From positions 23,606,088-23,670,087 of the forward strand of contig CM064665.1 in assembly GCA_032717465.1 (NCBI GenBank): DNA of 64,000 nucleotides. Reading direction: 5' to 3'. Source of the DNA: Coenobita brevimanus. Its lineage: Eukaryota; Arthropoda; Malacostraca; Decapoda; Coenobitidae. The notes below the pieces were generated by a model, which worked only from the letters and a program-made list of their open reading frames with translations, ran no database searches and was not told where the DNA came from. Shown here in pieces: positions 33,195 through 46,687 of this stretch (positions are counted from its first letter, which is position 1; every line of letters begins with the position of its first letter). The position numbers and the translations under genes are program-made.

Positions 33195-33195
<1 letters not shown>
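31037..33195 (-). pseudogene. RTE-type LINE ORF2, 5'-truncated and inactivated
   Basis: Read on the minus strand, coding starts within the end of an APE-type endonuclease ([18 protein letters not shown], about 33150). It passes a Lys-rich linker, then RT: RGKAPGEDGI, the block YRPISLLSVIYK, FRSGYSTTDHLHT, FVDYEKAFDSVE, VRQGDTISPKLF and LRFADDTVLIS (active-site ADD). After RT come YNYLGQIIK, PAMTYGSETWKLT, RWAGHVARTRD and GRPLFSSGLVMAAAA. It ends in a (CTG)n tail at about 31037-31060, as RTE elements end in short trinucleotide tails. Lesions are a frame change in an A6 run near 33008, a nonsense TAG at 32355-32357 in place of Trp, and a frame change near 31660. The 5' end abuts a TA microsatellite. 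Few lesions suggest moderate age. Confidence 0.88.
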
Positions 33196-33259
<64 letters not shown>

Positions 33260-33321
33260 TATATATATATATATATGATTGATAGATAGATAGATAGGCA
33301 GACAGATCGATATAGATATAC

Positions 33322-33383
<62 letters not shown>

Positions 33384-33546
33384 ATAAGTAGATAGATAGA
33401 TAGGTAGATTGACAGACAGATACAGATAAATAGATAGAAAGATAGACATACATATAGATATATATACATATAGATAGATAGATAGATAGATATACATATA
33501 TACCTGTACATAGAGAGAGAGTGAGAGAGAGAGAGAGAGAGAGAGA
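33196..33546. repeat. Compound microsatellite: (TA)n, (GATA)n, (TA)n, (TAGA)n, (GA)n
   Basis: TA tracts at about 33200-33278 and 33327-33377 are interleaved with TAGA/CAGA tetranucleotides, followed by (GA)n at about 33514-33546. Ile/Tyr-rich open frames across this block are artefacts. Confidence 0.9.
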
Positions 33547-33549
33547 TGT

Positions 33550-33672
33550 ATGTTGGAGAGACACACATAACACTCGTGTGTACAAAAAAATTTTACACTC
33601 CTGAACGGGAATCGAACCCGAGACTTCTAGATAAAAAGTCAGGCACTGACACCACTACACCATGGTGTGATA
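33550..33672 (-). mobile_element. tRNA-derived SINE head, minus strand
   Basis: On the minus strand, ATGGTGTAGTGGTGTCAGTG is an A-box-like segment and CTCGGGTTCGATTCCCGT a very good B-box. The downstream TGTAAAATTTTTTTGTACACACG leads into the GA/TA microsatellite at the left, so the microsatellite is the 3' tail. It is the same family as the inverted heads at 27814-27941, which also neighbour a TA tract. Confidence 0.7.
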
Positions 33673-33819
33673 GAAGCTGAGCCATCTGAATTTTTTGACG
33701 AACCAGGTAAATCCATTATGGAAGGATATTTCAGTCACAACACATTTCGATAAGGCTCAGTCCCACGCAACTCGGCAAGTGACAAAGCAGTTATAATCAA
33801 ACCCAGACACAAGACAGAG

Positions 33820-34220
33820 TCAGAGGAGGGCGTTGTTATCACTGGAATCAATAACTGTCCCTCCGTAGAGCTGAGTGGCAGGGAGGCTGGTCGGGCATGT
33901 TGCTTTGGTTTCCAGGCCAGTACTCAGAATTTACTCACTACAGAGTCATGAAATTTTGAAAGGTAAAATGTTGTGTTTTACATAAGCTTTTTTTTTTTTC
34001 CCCTAATAATGTACAATAAAAAAAAAAATTGAGAGATTTCAATGCAACCTGTCCCGGAATCTGAAGGGCACAGATTATGTTTCCTGAAGGTGTTCTCCTT
34101 ACGTCCACCTTTAAATGAAAAGATTGGGGGGGGGGGCTGTTATGCTCTATGGTTAGGTGTGCAGGGAGGTGGGGGGTATGGGCTTGATCAGATGGAGGGT
34201 TGCAGTAGCGCTCCATTGTC
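33820..34220 (+). repeat. Direct repeat unit 1 (~400 bp)
   Basis: Collinear with 34440-34905: AGAGGAGGGCGTTGTTATCAC / AGAGGAAGGTGTTGTTGTCAC, CACTACAGAGTCATGAAA / CACTACAGAGTCGTGAAA, GGTTAGGTGTGCAGGGAGG / GGTTAGGTGTGCAGAGAGG. The start-to-start distance is about 620 bases. It is non-coding. Confidence 0.7.
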
Positions 34221-34439
34221 AAAGTTTTAATGTAATTATTACCTTAAGAAGAAGTTATTCAGCTCTGGAGAGGCCTTTATTGGTGAAAGGGTAAATACAG
34301 CAATCTATTAACCATTTCACTACGATCATGCTTGTTTTACTTCAGTCTTGTCACTGTCAAACAATAAATTAACACAGTAGGGACCTTTGGTTGTCATGCA
34401 CTCAGTACTTCAACACCGGAGAAAGATTTTATTTTTATC

Positions 34440-34905
34440 TTCCACCTGACAAAATCAGAGGAAGGTGTTGTTGTCACTGGGATTAAATAGGTGTCCGTCC
34501 ACAGATTTGGGCGGCAGGGTGGCAGGGCGGGTGGCCAGGCACGGAGATTTCGTTTACGGGCCAGAACTCTGAAAGTATTCACTACAGAGTCGTGAAACTT
34601 CGCATAGTTATGTGTCTTACAGTTAACTGGTGCTCTTTGTTAGGTAGAATGCTGTATCTTAAGTATTTATTTTTTTTTTTTTACAATGAAGTCAAAGAAT
34701 TTCTTCCACAGATTTCATCACAACCTGTGCAAGGAATCTGAAGGCCTCAGTTTTTGTCCTCAAGGCGTTCGCCTTACGCCCACAGTTAAAATAAAAGATT
34801 GGGGGGAGGGGTTGAGGGCCGTTATGCGCTTGGTTAGGTGTGCAGAGAGGTGGGGGGGTATGTGAAGATCACATGAAACGCTGCAACAGCGTAACGTTGC
34901 CTGTG
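34440..34905 (+). repeat. Direct repeat unit 2 (~460 bp)
   Basis: Second diverged copy of the unit at 33820-34220, somewhat longer because of a ~45-base addition around 34605-34650. It includes the same G-run (ATTGGGGGGAGGGG). Confidence 0.7.
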
Positions 34906-35477
34906 GTTGGCAAACCTCCATCAAAGACAACATTTTCCTTTACACCTGGCACTATCCACACGTTTTCTTCTTTATACTATTTGACTCCTCGTCTTTACCA
35001 TGGCTGAATTCTTTGGTTGAAGACGGCTATGCACTGCATCTCTTAGGAAATACAACAAAGATTAAATTGTGTGAACTGTAGTATTATGGAACTTGTTACT
35101 ATTAACAGTACCGTTCTTACATTTGATGGTACAATGTATTTCTAGGTCGTCTGACTACATCTCCGTTTCATACATACCGTATATTTTGTACATTTCCGTC
35201 TTTTATACTCATTTTGGGTACGTGACCAACAGCAGTAACTTCGCGTTATTTCATATCTATATCTAGTCCCTTTATCGCAGGTATGCTAAGTCCCTTTCAC
35301 TATTTTCAACCCCATCTCTGCATCATTAGTACATCTTTGTACCCCTTTTTATTTCTGAGTGCTTTTCATCATAATTAATCGTTTACTGAGGACTTATTTT
35401 TGCTACCAAATGGAAAATAAGTTCTTTTTAACTTTTTTTTTTTTCCTGGCCTATCGACCATTGGGGCCAAAGCCCCT

Positions 35478-35478
<1 letters not shown>
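34906..35478. other. No recognisable gene
   Basis: AT-rich sequence with a T-run and a short GGGGCCAAAGCCCC hairpin (35464-35477) next to a TA tract. No coding signal. Confidence 0.5.
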
Positions 35479-35537
<59 letters not shown>

Positions 35538-35601
35538 GTACACACACACACACTTCCCTGCATATATACAGATACACTTTCATGCACATGTACATATACT
35601 A

Positions 35602-35661
<60 letters not shown>
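35479..35661. repeat. Two (TA)n tracts with (AC)n between
   Basis: TA runs at about 35479-35536 and 35603-35661, with CACACACACAC between them. Confidence 0.9.
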
Positions 35662-38682
<3,021 letters not shown>

Positions 38683-39075
38683 GCCTCTGTGGTACAGTGG
38701 TAGAGTGTGCGTTTCGTACACGAGTGAACCAGGGTTCGCACCCCGCCAGGGTAATAAACTTTGGGAGTGTTCACCCGGCCATGTACTGCATTGGCGGACA
38801 CAAGGGGTGCTGTGGTTGAACCAGTGTCGCTTAGTATAAAAGTATGCTTGCACCCAATTGGCTTGTGCGGGCCGATTACACTCGGTTCACAGACTACACA
38901 CACATCGAAAGCCACTCCAACACTAAAATTACACTTACAGGCACTTCTCACCCTACATACAATCTCTACTAGACAGCCTAAGCCACTTGGTAGAGATACA
39001 TTGGCTGTATCGTCCCGACTTCGGTCGGGATAGGCCGGTCCTGCAGTGAATACTCAAACGGCTGATGATGATGAT
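38683..39075 (+). mobile_element. tRNA-derived SINE (~390 bp) with (TGA)n tail
   Basis: The head GCCTCTGTGGTACAGTGG and AGGGTTCGCACCCC provide A- and B-box promoter elements of RNA polymerase III. The sequence then departs from a tRNA, since no CAGAGGC acceptor strand follows. The 3' part includes a small hairpin CCCGACTTCGGTCGGG and ends CTGATGATGATGAT. RTE-type LINEs have similar TGA-repeat tails, so an RTE enzyme is the likely partner; this is inference. (AT)n follows. Confidence 0.8.
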
Positions 39076-39087
39076 ATATATATATAT

Positions 39088-39394
39088 ATATATGGAGAGA
39101 ACACTTTAAGGAATTGTTGAACATACAGGATGGAAGTAATGCGAGTATAAGTTGCTGGGGAATGGCTGGGAGGAGGGAGGTGAGAAGACAGGAAGAAATC
39201 AGTAGGATAGAAGTTGTGGAAGCAATGAAGAAAGTTAAATTGGGGAAAGCCCCAGGAATTGATGGAGTGTGTGGTGAAATGCTGAAGCATGGGCGAGAGA
39301 TAGTAGTAGAATGGATGTGGAAGATGTGCAGATTGGCCTGGAAGAAAGGTAGAGTCCCGGAGGATTGGAAGTCAGGTATAATTATTCCCTTGTA
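39088..39394 (+). pseudogene. LINE reverse transcriptase N-terminal fragment
   Basis: The open segment WREHFKELLNIQDG..., VVEAMKKVKLGKAPGIDGV, EMLKHG and KKGRVPEDWKSGIIIPLY is the classic start of a LINE RT domain (block 0/1, with LGKAPGIDG and W.I.P.Y). It is cut off directly after IIIPLY at base 39394, where the large palindrome begins. It has no stop inside, but is only about 100 codons. Confidence 0.8.
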
Positions 39395-39681
39395 CAGACG
39401 TTTAGCAGCGGAAAGGTAACTGAAAGCTGTAGTCAACTCTTCCAGGTAGAAAAATCTGTTCACAGTTTACAAAAATCGTTTAACGGAAGCAGTAATAAAT
39501 CACTGGAGTGAAGTGGTTAAGAGATTATTTGTGAGGGTCATTTATTCTCACGAGGATTGTAAACTGAAGAAATGAAATTGTGGGAGTGGTTGATGATGAT
39601 GAGGATGGTTTAGTATTCCTGAAAGAATGCTTGTAGTAAAACAGTCTAAGAAGAATGGTGAAGGATGCGACGTAATAATGA

Positions 39682-39717
39682 CTGTGTGTGTGTCTGTGTG
39701 TGTGTGTGTGTGTGTGT
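39682..39717. repeat. (TG)n tract in left arm, with (CA)n counterpart at 42987-43035
   Basis: Matching microsatellites at mirrored positions in the two arms, longer in the right arm. Confidence 0.85.
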
Positions 39718-40190
39718 TTAGCAAAGATGCAAATTGCCTAGGAAGGTTAGAAAAGGTGAAGGACACGTTTTATCCTATTTTAATTGGGGCTAAATTGGAA
39801 CATCATCGGTGTGTTATTCTGCTTAGCTTCTAGCATTTTTGTGTGAGCTGTTTTTCATGTGCCATTTTCACTAACTTTTCCTTGTGTAAAATGAGTGAAT
39901 TTCCATGAGCCATTTTCACTAACTTTTTCATGAATTAAATGACTGAGTATATTACTTTTTTATTCAATGTAATCTGGTGAAGCCTTTGTCTTGTTTTTCC
40001 ATATGTTCCTTCTTCAGTAATTTATCCACAAACTCATACCTGTGATAGATGAAGGGAGGAATATACTAAATTCAGTTATTTAGGTTGTATGTTTTCTTTT
40101 ATGATCGATGGATAAATGCAGTATTAGCTTTTTATGACTAGCATTGGATTGGTCTAGCTTCGTATTGCGTGCTTGTGTGTGTGTGTGTGT

Positions 40191-40443
40191 AATTCACCGG
40201 GTCGGTCAGGATCACTTGATGGTCGTGATCGTCAGCTTTTACCCTCCCGGAAGGGAGCTGAGAGCTCATAGAGTCCGATCTAAGGGCAAGGCTGTGACCT
40301 TCACACACGCACACACCCGTCTCCTTGCTCAAGGGGGACAGTAACCACCCACTTCGTCAGTGAAACTTTTCGCAACCTGAGCGAGGCGCGAACTCCCGTC
40401 CACCAGTTGGCAAGCGAGAACGTTACCACTGCACCAGCGAGCG
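40191..40443 (-). mobile_element. tRNA-derived SINE inserted in the left palindrome arm
   Basis: Read on the minus strand, CTCGCTGGTGCAGTGGTAAC (A-box) and GGGAGTTCGCGCC (B-box) form a tRNA-like head. The body ends near GACCCGGTGAATT. TG repeats flank both sides, whereas the mirrored site in the right arm (42472-42510) has only an uninterrupted (CA)n. The SINE therefore arrived after the inverted duplication, within the microsatellite. Confidence 0.78.
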
Positions 40444-40959
40444 GTGTGTGTGTGTGTTTGTGTGTGTGTGTTTCCATCTTTAGTTGTTTATGTTCCTTAA
40501 CTATTTTCTGTGATATGTGAATGAATAGATTACCTCATGAACTTGCTATGGACTATTATATCTTTATCTTGCATTGTATGGTGTATGCTATTTCCTCCAC
40601 GGCTTTTTCGCTTACTCTCCTGTGATGTATGATGTGGCTGGATTGCCTTATCATTGATTAGTTTATGATTGGTTAGCTCTGTATTAGCTTTATGTGATGT
40701 ATAATGTTTCTTTCGTTACTTTACTACTCATTCTCCCCTCTATGATGAATAGCATTATACAGAGTGGCTTTGGATTAGCTCTCCTCTGGCCTTATGCGGT
40801 GTTCGTTTTTGTAGCCATTTTAGGATTTTTTTTGTTTTTTTTGCTAAAAATAAATAGCTTTGATTTGAGAAGCCTTGTCTTGCTCTTGTGTGGTATGTGT
40901 TGCTTGTTTAGGTTTTTGATCTTAAATTTGGCTTTCGGTTGTCTTACTATTATTTTTTT

Positions 40960-41020
40960 TCTTGAAGAGAGCAATTTCGCGGATTTTCTCCTTTGGTTCC
41001 TTCTTCCTTGCATAAAGAAA
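40960..41020 (+). repeat. Retroposon-like tail motif (CTTTGGTTCCTTCTTCC), copy 1
   Basis: A segment ending TTGGTTCCTTCTTCCTTGC and ATAAA, within the left palindrome arm and mirrored at about 41918-41980. Closely similar stretches at 47330-47394 and 52165-52235 end in A-rich tails. It looks like the 3' end of an unknown retroposon. Confidence 0.55.
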
Positions 41021-41320
41021 CAGTTAAGTCGAATAGTTTGTGCAATAGCTTTTCTGTGATAAATGAATGAAACAATAAGCTCAGTGGGTAGCTTAAAGTT
41101 GGTATAGCTTTGTCTGGGCCTGTCTTTTGCGTGCTGTTCTTGCTTTGTAACAAGCTCTCCTATATAATTAATTAATGAATATATTATCTTTTTATTAGCT
41201 TTTGAATGATATAGAATTGTAGTTACATGTGTAGTATGTGCTGTTACTTGTGTACCTGTTTTAATCAATTAACTTTTTCAGTGATTTAACTCTACCGATA
41301 TAACTTTGTCCTTTGCATTA

Positions 41321-41390
<70 letters not shown>

Positions 41391-41481
41391 ATGGATATGT
41401 GTATGTGTGGGACACGGATATGTGTATGTTAAGGTGTGTATGAGCACGATTATAAACATATATCAGCAGATTTGTATAGTG

Positions 41482-41555
<74 letters not shown>

Positions 41556-42467
41556 CAAGGCAAAGGACAAAGTTGTATCGGTAGAGTTAAATCACTGAAA
41601 AAGTTAATTGATTAAAACAAACTTTATACTGTACTGTATCCACCTACCCATCAAGCGAAATTGAGTTAGTAAAGAAGGTACACAAGTAACAGCACATACT
41701 ACACATGTAAATAAAATTCTATATCATTCAAAAGCTAATAAAAAGATAATATATTCATTCATTAATTATATAGGAGAGCTTGTTACAAAGCAAGAACAGC
41801 ACGGAAAAGACATGGCCCAGACAAAGCTATACCAACTTTAAGCTACCCACTGAGCTTATTGTTTCATTCATTTATCACAGAAAAGCTATTGCACAAACTA
41901 TTCGACTTACCTGTTTCTTTATGCAAGGAAGAAGGAACCAAAGGAGGGAATCCGCGAGATTGCTCTCTCCAAGAAAAAGATAATAAGACAACCGAAAGCC
42001 AAATTTAAGATCAAAAACCTAAACAAGCAACACATACCACACAAGAGCAAGACAAGGCTTCTCATATCAAAGCTATTTATTTTTAGCAAAAAAAAAATAA
42101 ATAAATAAATAAAAGTCCCAAAATGGCTACAAAAACGAACACCGCATAAGGCCAGAGGAGAGCTAATCCAAAGCCACTCTGTATAATGCTATTCATCACA
42201 GAGGGGAGAATCAGTAGTAAAGTAACGAAAGAAACATTATACATCACACAAAGCTAATACAGAGCTAACCAATCATAAACTAATCAATGATAAGGCAATC
42301 CAGCCACATCATACATCACAGGAGAGTAAGCGAAAAAGCCGTGGAGTAAATAGCATACACCATACAATGCAAGATAAAGATATAACAGTCCATAGCAAGT
42401 TCATGAGGTAATCTATTCATTCACATATCACAGAAAATAGTTTAGGAATAAAAACAACCAAAGATGG

Positions 42468-42512
<45 letters not shown>

Positions 42513-42983
42513 ACGAAGCTAGCCCAGTCCAAAGCTAGTCATAAAAAGCTAATACTGCATATAATCATCGATCATAAAACATACAACCTAAATAACTGAA
42601 TTTAATACAGTCCTCCCTTCATCTATCACAGGTATGAGAGTGTGGATAAATTACTGAAGAAGCAACCTAAGGAAAAACAAGACAAATGCTTCACCAGATT
42701 ACATTTAATAAAAAAGTAATATATTCACTCATTTAATACAAGAAAAAGTTAATGAAAATGGCTCATGGGAAATTCACTCATTAAACACAAGGAAAAGTTA
42801 GTGAAAATGGCACATGAAAAACAGCTCACACAAAAATGCCAGAAGCTAAGCAGAATAACACACCGATGATGTTCCAATTTAGCCCCAATTAAAATAGGAT
42901 AAAACGTGTAGAGCTAATACTAAAAGATTCTCTACTCTGTCCTTCACCTTCTCTAACCTTCCTAGGCAATTTGCATCTTTGCT

Positions 42984-43036
<53 letters not shown>

Positions 43037-43322
43037 CATTATTACGTCGCATCCTTCACCATTCTTCTTAGACTGTTTTACTACAAGCATTCTTTCAGGA
43101 ATACTAAACCATCATCATCATCAACCACTCCCACAATTTCATCTCTTCAATTTACAATCCTCGTGAGAATAAATGACCCTCACAAATAATCTCTTAACCA
43201 CTTCACTCCAGTGATTTGTTACTGCTTCCGTCAAACGATTTTTGTAAACTGTGAACAGATTTTTCGACCTGGAAGAGTTGACTACAGCTTTCAGTTACCT
43301 TTCCGCTGCTAAACGTCTGTTA

Positions 43323-44603
43323 AAAGTTAAATAAAACCGGTCGGTGGTTAGTTCTGTAAATCGACAGCCAAAAATCTATTAATATCGGCATCGGTATTGG
43401 TAGGGAATTTTTTTTCGATAATCGGATTCAAGAAGCAGTGGCAGACTTGTATGAACTTGCGAGTGTCACACACACACACACACACACACTGGCGGTGTTC
43501 CATCGACGATATGATTTAACCTTAATGTTTACATTCGATGGTACAAGAGCTGTGGGAAGAGAATGGTTTCTTTTCAATTATTTTCTATTAATGTTAAGTA
43601 AAATGATTGCGGTTAAATATTAAATGATTTAATTATCATTGACTTTCTTAGAGCTTATGGAAATTAGTGCCAAATTGGTCGTTACTTGTAAATCTAATTG
43701 TTTAACTTAAAAAAATATCTATATTAATAAATAAAATTACATAGAATAACAATTCCTTTAGTTTTTATATTTGGATTTTTATTACAAAGAAGCTACAAAA
43801 TGAGAACTGGGCAAAGTAATAGGAAGCATAAAGCACTTACCATAACTTTTGTTCCTCTAAAAGTACGGAACACTAATTCATAAAACAAACAGTAAACATA
43901 TAACAGCTTCTAAATCTAAGCCAGATTATGGTGATTTAACGAGATATGAAACACATAACATAATTATACAAGTTTCTGGTCATTACTATATAAAAATACA
44001 TTTTTACGAGTACTTCGAAGTTCCGTACCGCATGTAAAATCTTGGCCGACCGGTCTTTAGCCATAGAAATAAACAACATTTGTATTTAAACGTGCTATGG
44101 CTCACAAAGGTATCAGTGCACAATATGCGTGAAACATTTTGGACCACAGAACGAAGGTCATTGAAATGATAGTGTCCGACCTACAACACGCAGGTGGGCC
44201 TATCGCCGGGAAGTGTCATATGTCACCAACTAACAATATACTCATGCAAACATTTGACAAATGGTGTGTTTATATAAACACTATTCATACAAAATGTGAC
44301 GTTGGTAGTGTAAGTAGTTGTTTGAATGTTTTCGGTAAGCACTGGACCCCTGAGCACCGATACTTTTGTGACTCAAAGTACGTAACATTTTGATCATTAG
44401 CCATTTCAGGTCAGACCAACCGAGAGTTAGTGCATAGTGGAAAAATACACCTGCTGCCATTGCTGAGAGATTGGATTTAACACACTAGTAGTCCAAAACT
44501 GACTCATATATATCCGAATTAAAACCGCTCTCCATGAAATGAAGAAAAAATGTCTAGGTTCCGTGTATGCCAACCAAAAAATGTAGCTATTGTAGTGGCT
44601 CAC

Positions 44604-44638
<35 letters not shown>

Positions 44639-45109
44639 GTACCCAATTGCAGATCCTGTGTGTATAGCGTAGTAATGAAGAAGCCTTGGCAAGATCTATA
44701 TGTAATTTCTCCATCAATTATTGTTTCACTGTTTATGCTGAGCTTCTACAAAGTTGCCATATGTCGTTCATCCCATGTTCCAGAGTCACTGTCCTCTCAT
44801 TGCCACAATCTACTGTCTTCCTTCTTATTATATGCAGCAAATAACTTCTTATTTAGACTCTAGTGAGAAAACTGGCTATTACGACTAGATAGAGAATACA
44901 GTAACAAATAGGTGCACAAGCTCACTTATTAAGAACATTTAATGATTCTGAGTAAGACTATTAGGCTGAAAAACAGTGTCAAGGTAACAACACTCTCTCG
45001 CAGAATCAGGCAAAACAATGACCGAAACACTCAATTAAAGTTAAGTTAATGTTTCTTCCGTCCATATCCAGTATCACGATATCAGCAGTAAATATCGGTA
45101 TGAAAAGAC
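43323..45109. other. No recognisable gene; (CA)n tracts
   Basis: (CA)n occurs at about 43468-43490 and 44609-44637. AAAGTACGGAAC (about 43861) and GTTCCGTAC (about 44020) are inverted relative to each other but could not be developed into a defined element. The 84-codon frame at 44139-44393 has no recognisable motif. Confidence 0.45.
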
Positions 45110-45214
45110 GTTTCTTAAATCAGGTAATTGTGGTGGTGGTGTTAATTTCAGTTAGCGGTACTGTAGCTGTAGAGTGAATGTAGCTGTGGAGAATAAGAAG
45201 AAATTAGAAAACAG

Positions 45215-45265
<51 letters not shown>

Positions 45266-45570
45266 CTACGCCTTTTTTTTTTTTTTTTTTTTTAGTACAT
45301 TCGCCTGAGTGAAAGTATCCTACCACGGTCAAGGTCAGGTAAAGCATCCTGGAACGAATATGTTTTTTTATTTCCGTAGGTGAAAACTACCCGGGAATGA
45401 AAGTTTGTCAAACACCTCACCTTCGTCGTTCCTTCCGTTCGTCATTTAGCCAGTTGCTACTGTACGAGGTGGACGTGTTTGCTCTCATGATTAAACACCA
45501 GCCTGCGTAGATTTGGACGGGGGGCGGGGGAGGTGTGGCCTGCGTAGCTCTGGACATGAGGTTGTGACCT
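45110..45570 (+). repeat. Local direct repeat, unit 1
   Basis: AATCAGGTAATTG, GGAGAATAAGAAGAAATT, a (GA)n tract, GAATGAAAGTTTGTCAA, GAGGTGGACGTGT and CCTGCGTAGATTTGGACGG recur in the same order at 45725-45990. (GA)n lies at 45221-45261 and poly(T) at 45272-45293. Confidence 0.6.
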
Positions 45571-45690
45571 AAATTTAGAGTGGGAGGGGGGAAGGGTTGG
45601 GGGGACTGCTTGCTGGCAGTGGGAGAGGGAATAGGGAGGGGGAGGGGGAAGGGGGATGGGGAAGGGGAGGACGAAGAGGAGGGGGACGAC
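45519..45690 (+). repeat. G-rich purine tract
   Basis: Repeated GGGGG and GGGA runs over about 170 bases, which could form G-quadruplexes. It creates a Gly/Glu-rich open frame that is not a gene. Confidence 0.65.
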
Positions 45691-45724
45691 AAATATTTCA
45701 CTTTGTTTTTCATTTGTCCTTTAT

Positions 45725-45990
45725 ATGAAAATCCGTTTCTTAAATCAGGTAATGATAGTGGTAATGGTGTGGAGAATAAGGAGAAATTCGATATAAAGCA
45801 GATTCAAGAGAGAGAGAGGGAGAGTTACTCGCCTATGAAAGTTAGTCAAGGCCACTCACTCGAGCTTTCCCTCAGTCATTTACCCACCACCCACCACAGA
45901 AGGTGGACGTGTGAGATGAGCCCTCTTGATTAAAATATGTTCAACCCTGTGTAGATTTGGACAGGAGGTATGTGAACTAATAATGTGGGG
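45725..45990 (+). repeat. Local direct repeat, unit 2
   Basis: Shorter copy of 45110-45570 with the same landmark order (AATCAGGTAATGA, GGAGAATAAGGAGAAATT, GAGAGAGAGAG, AAGGTGGACGTGT, CCTGTGTAGATTTGGACAGG). Confidence 0.6.
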
Positions 45991-46253
45991 GGAGGGATGC
46001 CTATTACGAAGTGTCCAAGATTATGCGTGCGTAGACCTGGACAGGGGCCTGAAGTGGGGTTTGCCTGAAGGCATGCGCAATAGTACACAGAGGGGGAGGG
46101 GGATGCCCATTACACAGTGCCCAGGAGTACGCGTGCGTAGACCTGAGCAAGGGTTTGAAGTGGGGTTTGCCTTAGGGCATGCCCAGTAGTACGCAGAGGG
46201 CGGTGGGGGGGTTGCCCATTACACATTGCCGAGGAGTACGCTCGCGTACTCCT
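45985..46253 (+). repeat. ~105-bp tandem repeat ending in a palindrome
   Basis: Units start at about 45990, 46094 and 46199. Shared order is GGGATGCCNATTAC, AGTGYCCAAG/AGGAGTACGC, GTGCGTAGACCTG, GAAGTGGGGTTTGCCT and AGTACRCAGAGG. The third unit is cut short by AGGAGTACGC-TC-GCGTACTCCT (46232-46253), a perfect 10-bp inverted repeat. This suggests inversion at the array end. Confidence 0.7.
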
Positions 46254-46373
46254 GGGCACTTTTATACTACTCGTACTGTAAGTCCTAAGCGTACAATAGA
46301 GAAGATGAGAGAGGAGGAGAGCGACGATGCAAGAAGGAAGAAATAACCAGCACACCAGCACCCACATTAATAT

Positions 46374-46377
<4 letters not shown>

Positions 46378-46454
<77 letters not shown>
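46378..46454. repeat. (CT)n microsatellite
   Basis: About 38 CT dinucleotides. Confidence 0.9.
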
Positions 46455-46458
<4 letters not shown>

Positions 46459-46687
46459 TTATCACCATATTTATATTTAAGCCTTGAGTGCCATGGTCGC
46501 AGTTAGGCATTGTATTCCAAATGATAACCAGACGATGGTATTCAGGTGAGGGACACTCCAGCATGAAATGTTTGAAGACATACTGTACATAATTAGGCGG
46601 CAATGGTCTACGTGCACAATACATACAAACTGTGTTATCGTAATGTATGTCCTGGAGGATATACAGGTGAAGACGGGTGATGGGGAA

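Larger units (their letters stand above)
39395..43322. repeat. Giant imperfect palindrome (inverted repeat, arms almost 2 kb)
   Basis: The left arm 39395-41390 and right arm 41484-43322 are reverse complements through their whole length. They begin at ACAGACGTTTAGCAGCGG (39395) with its complement ending at 43322, and reach inward to (TG)n 41323-41390 and (CA)n 41484-41552. The loop is about 93 bases. The arms differ by scattered substitutions, microsatellite lengths, a 253-base SINE in the left arm, and two additions of about 31 and 56 bases in the right arm (near 42912 and 41625). No convincing gene lies in the arms. Open frames at 40694-41268 and 41780-41983 lack family motifs. Confidence 0.9.

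Noticed and set aside
35440..35480. Third copy of the CCCATTGGA MITE next to a TA tract
   Set aside because: Only CCATTGGGGCC resembles the terminus. The rest is a short GGGGCCAAAGCCCC hairpin and the MITE interior is missing.
38683..38750. Functional tRNA gene
   Set aside because: A- and B-boxes are present, but the 3' acceptor strand pairing with GCCTCTG is absent and the sequence continues into a SINE body. The same reasoning applies at 46688, 40443, 33672 and 27814.
39395..43322. Palindrome as an assembly or fold-back sequencing artefact
   Set aside because: Arm-specific SINE, additions of about 31 and 56 bases and scattered substitutions are hard to produce by a fold-back read. Confirmation by long reads is still listed as a check.
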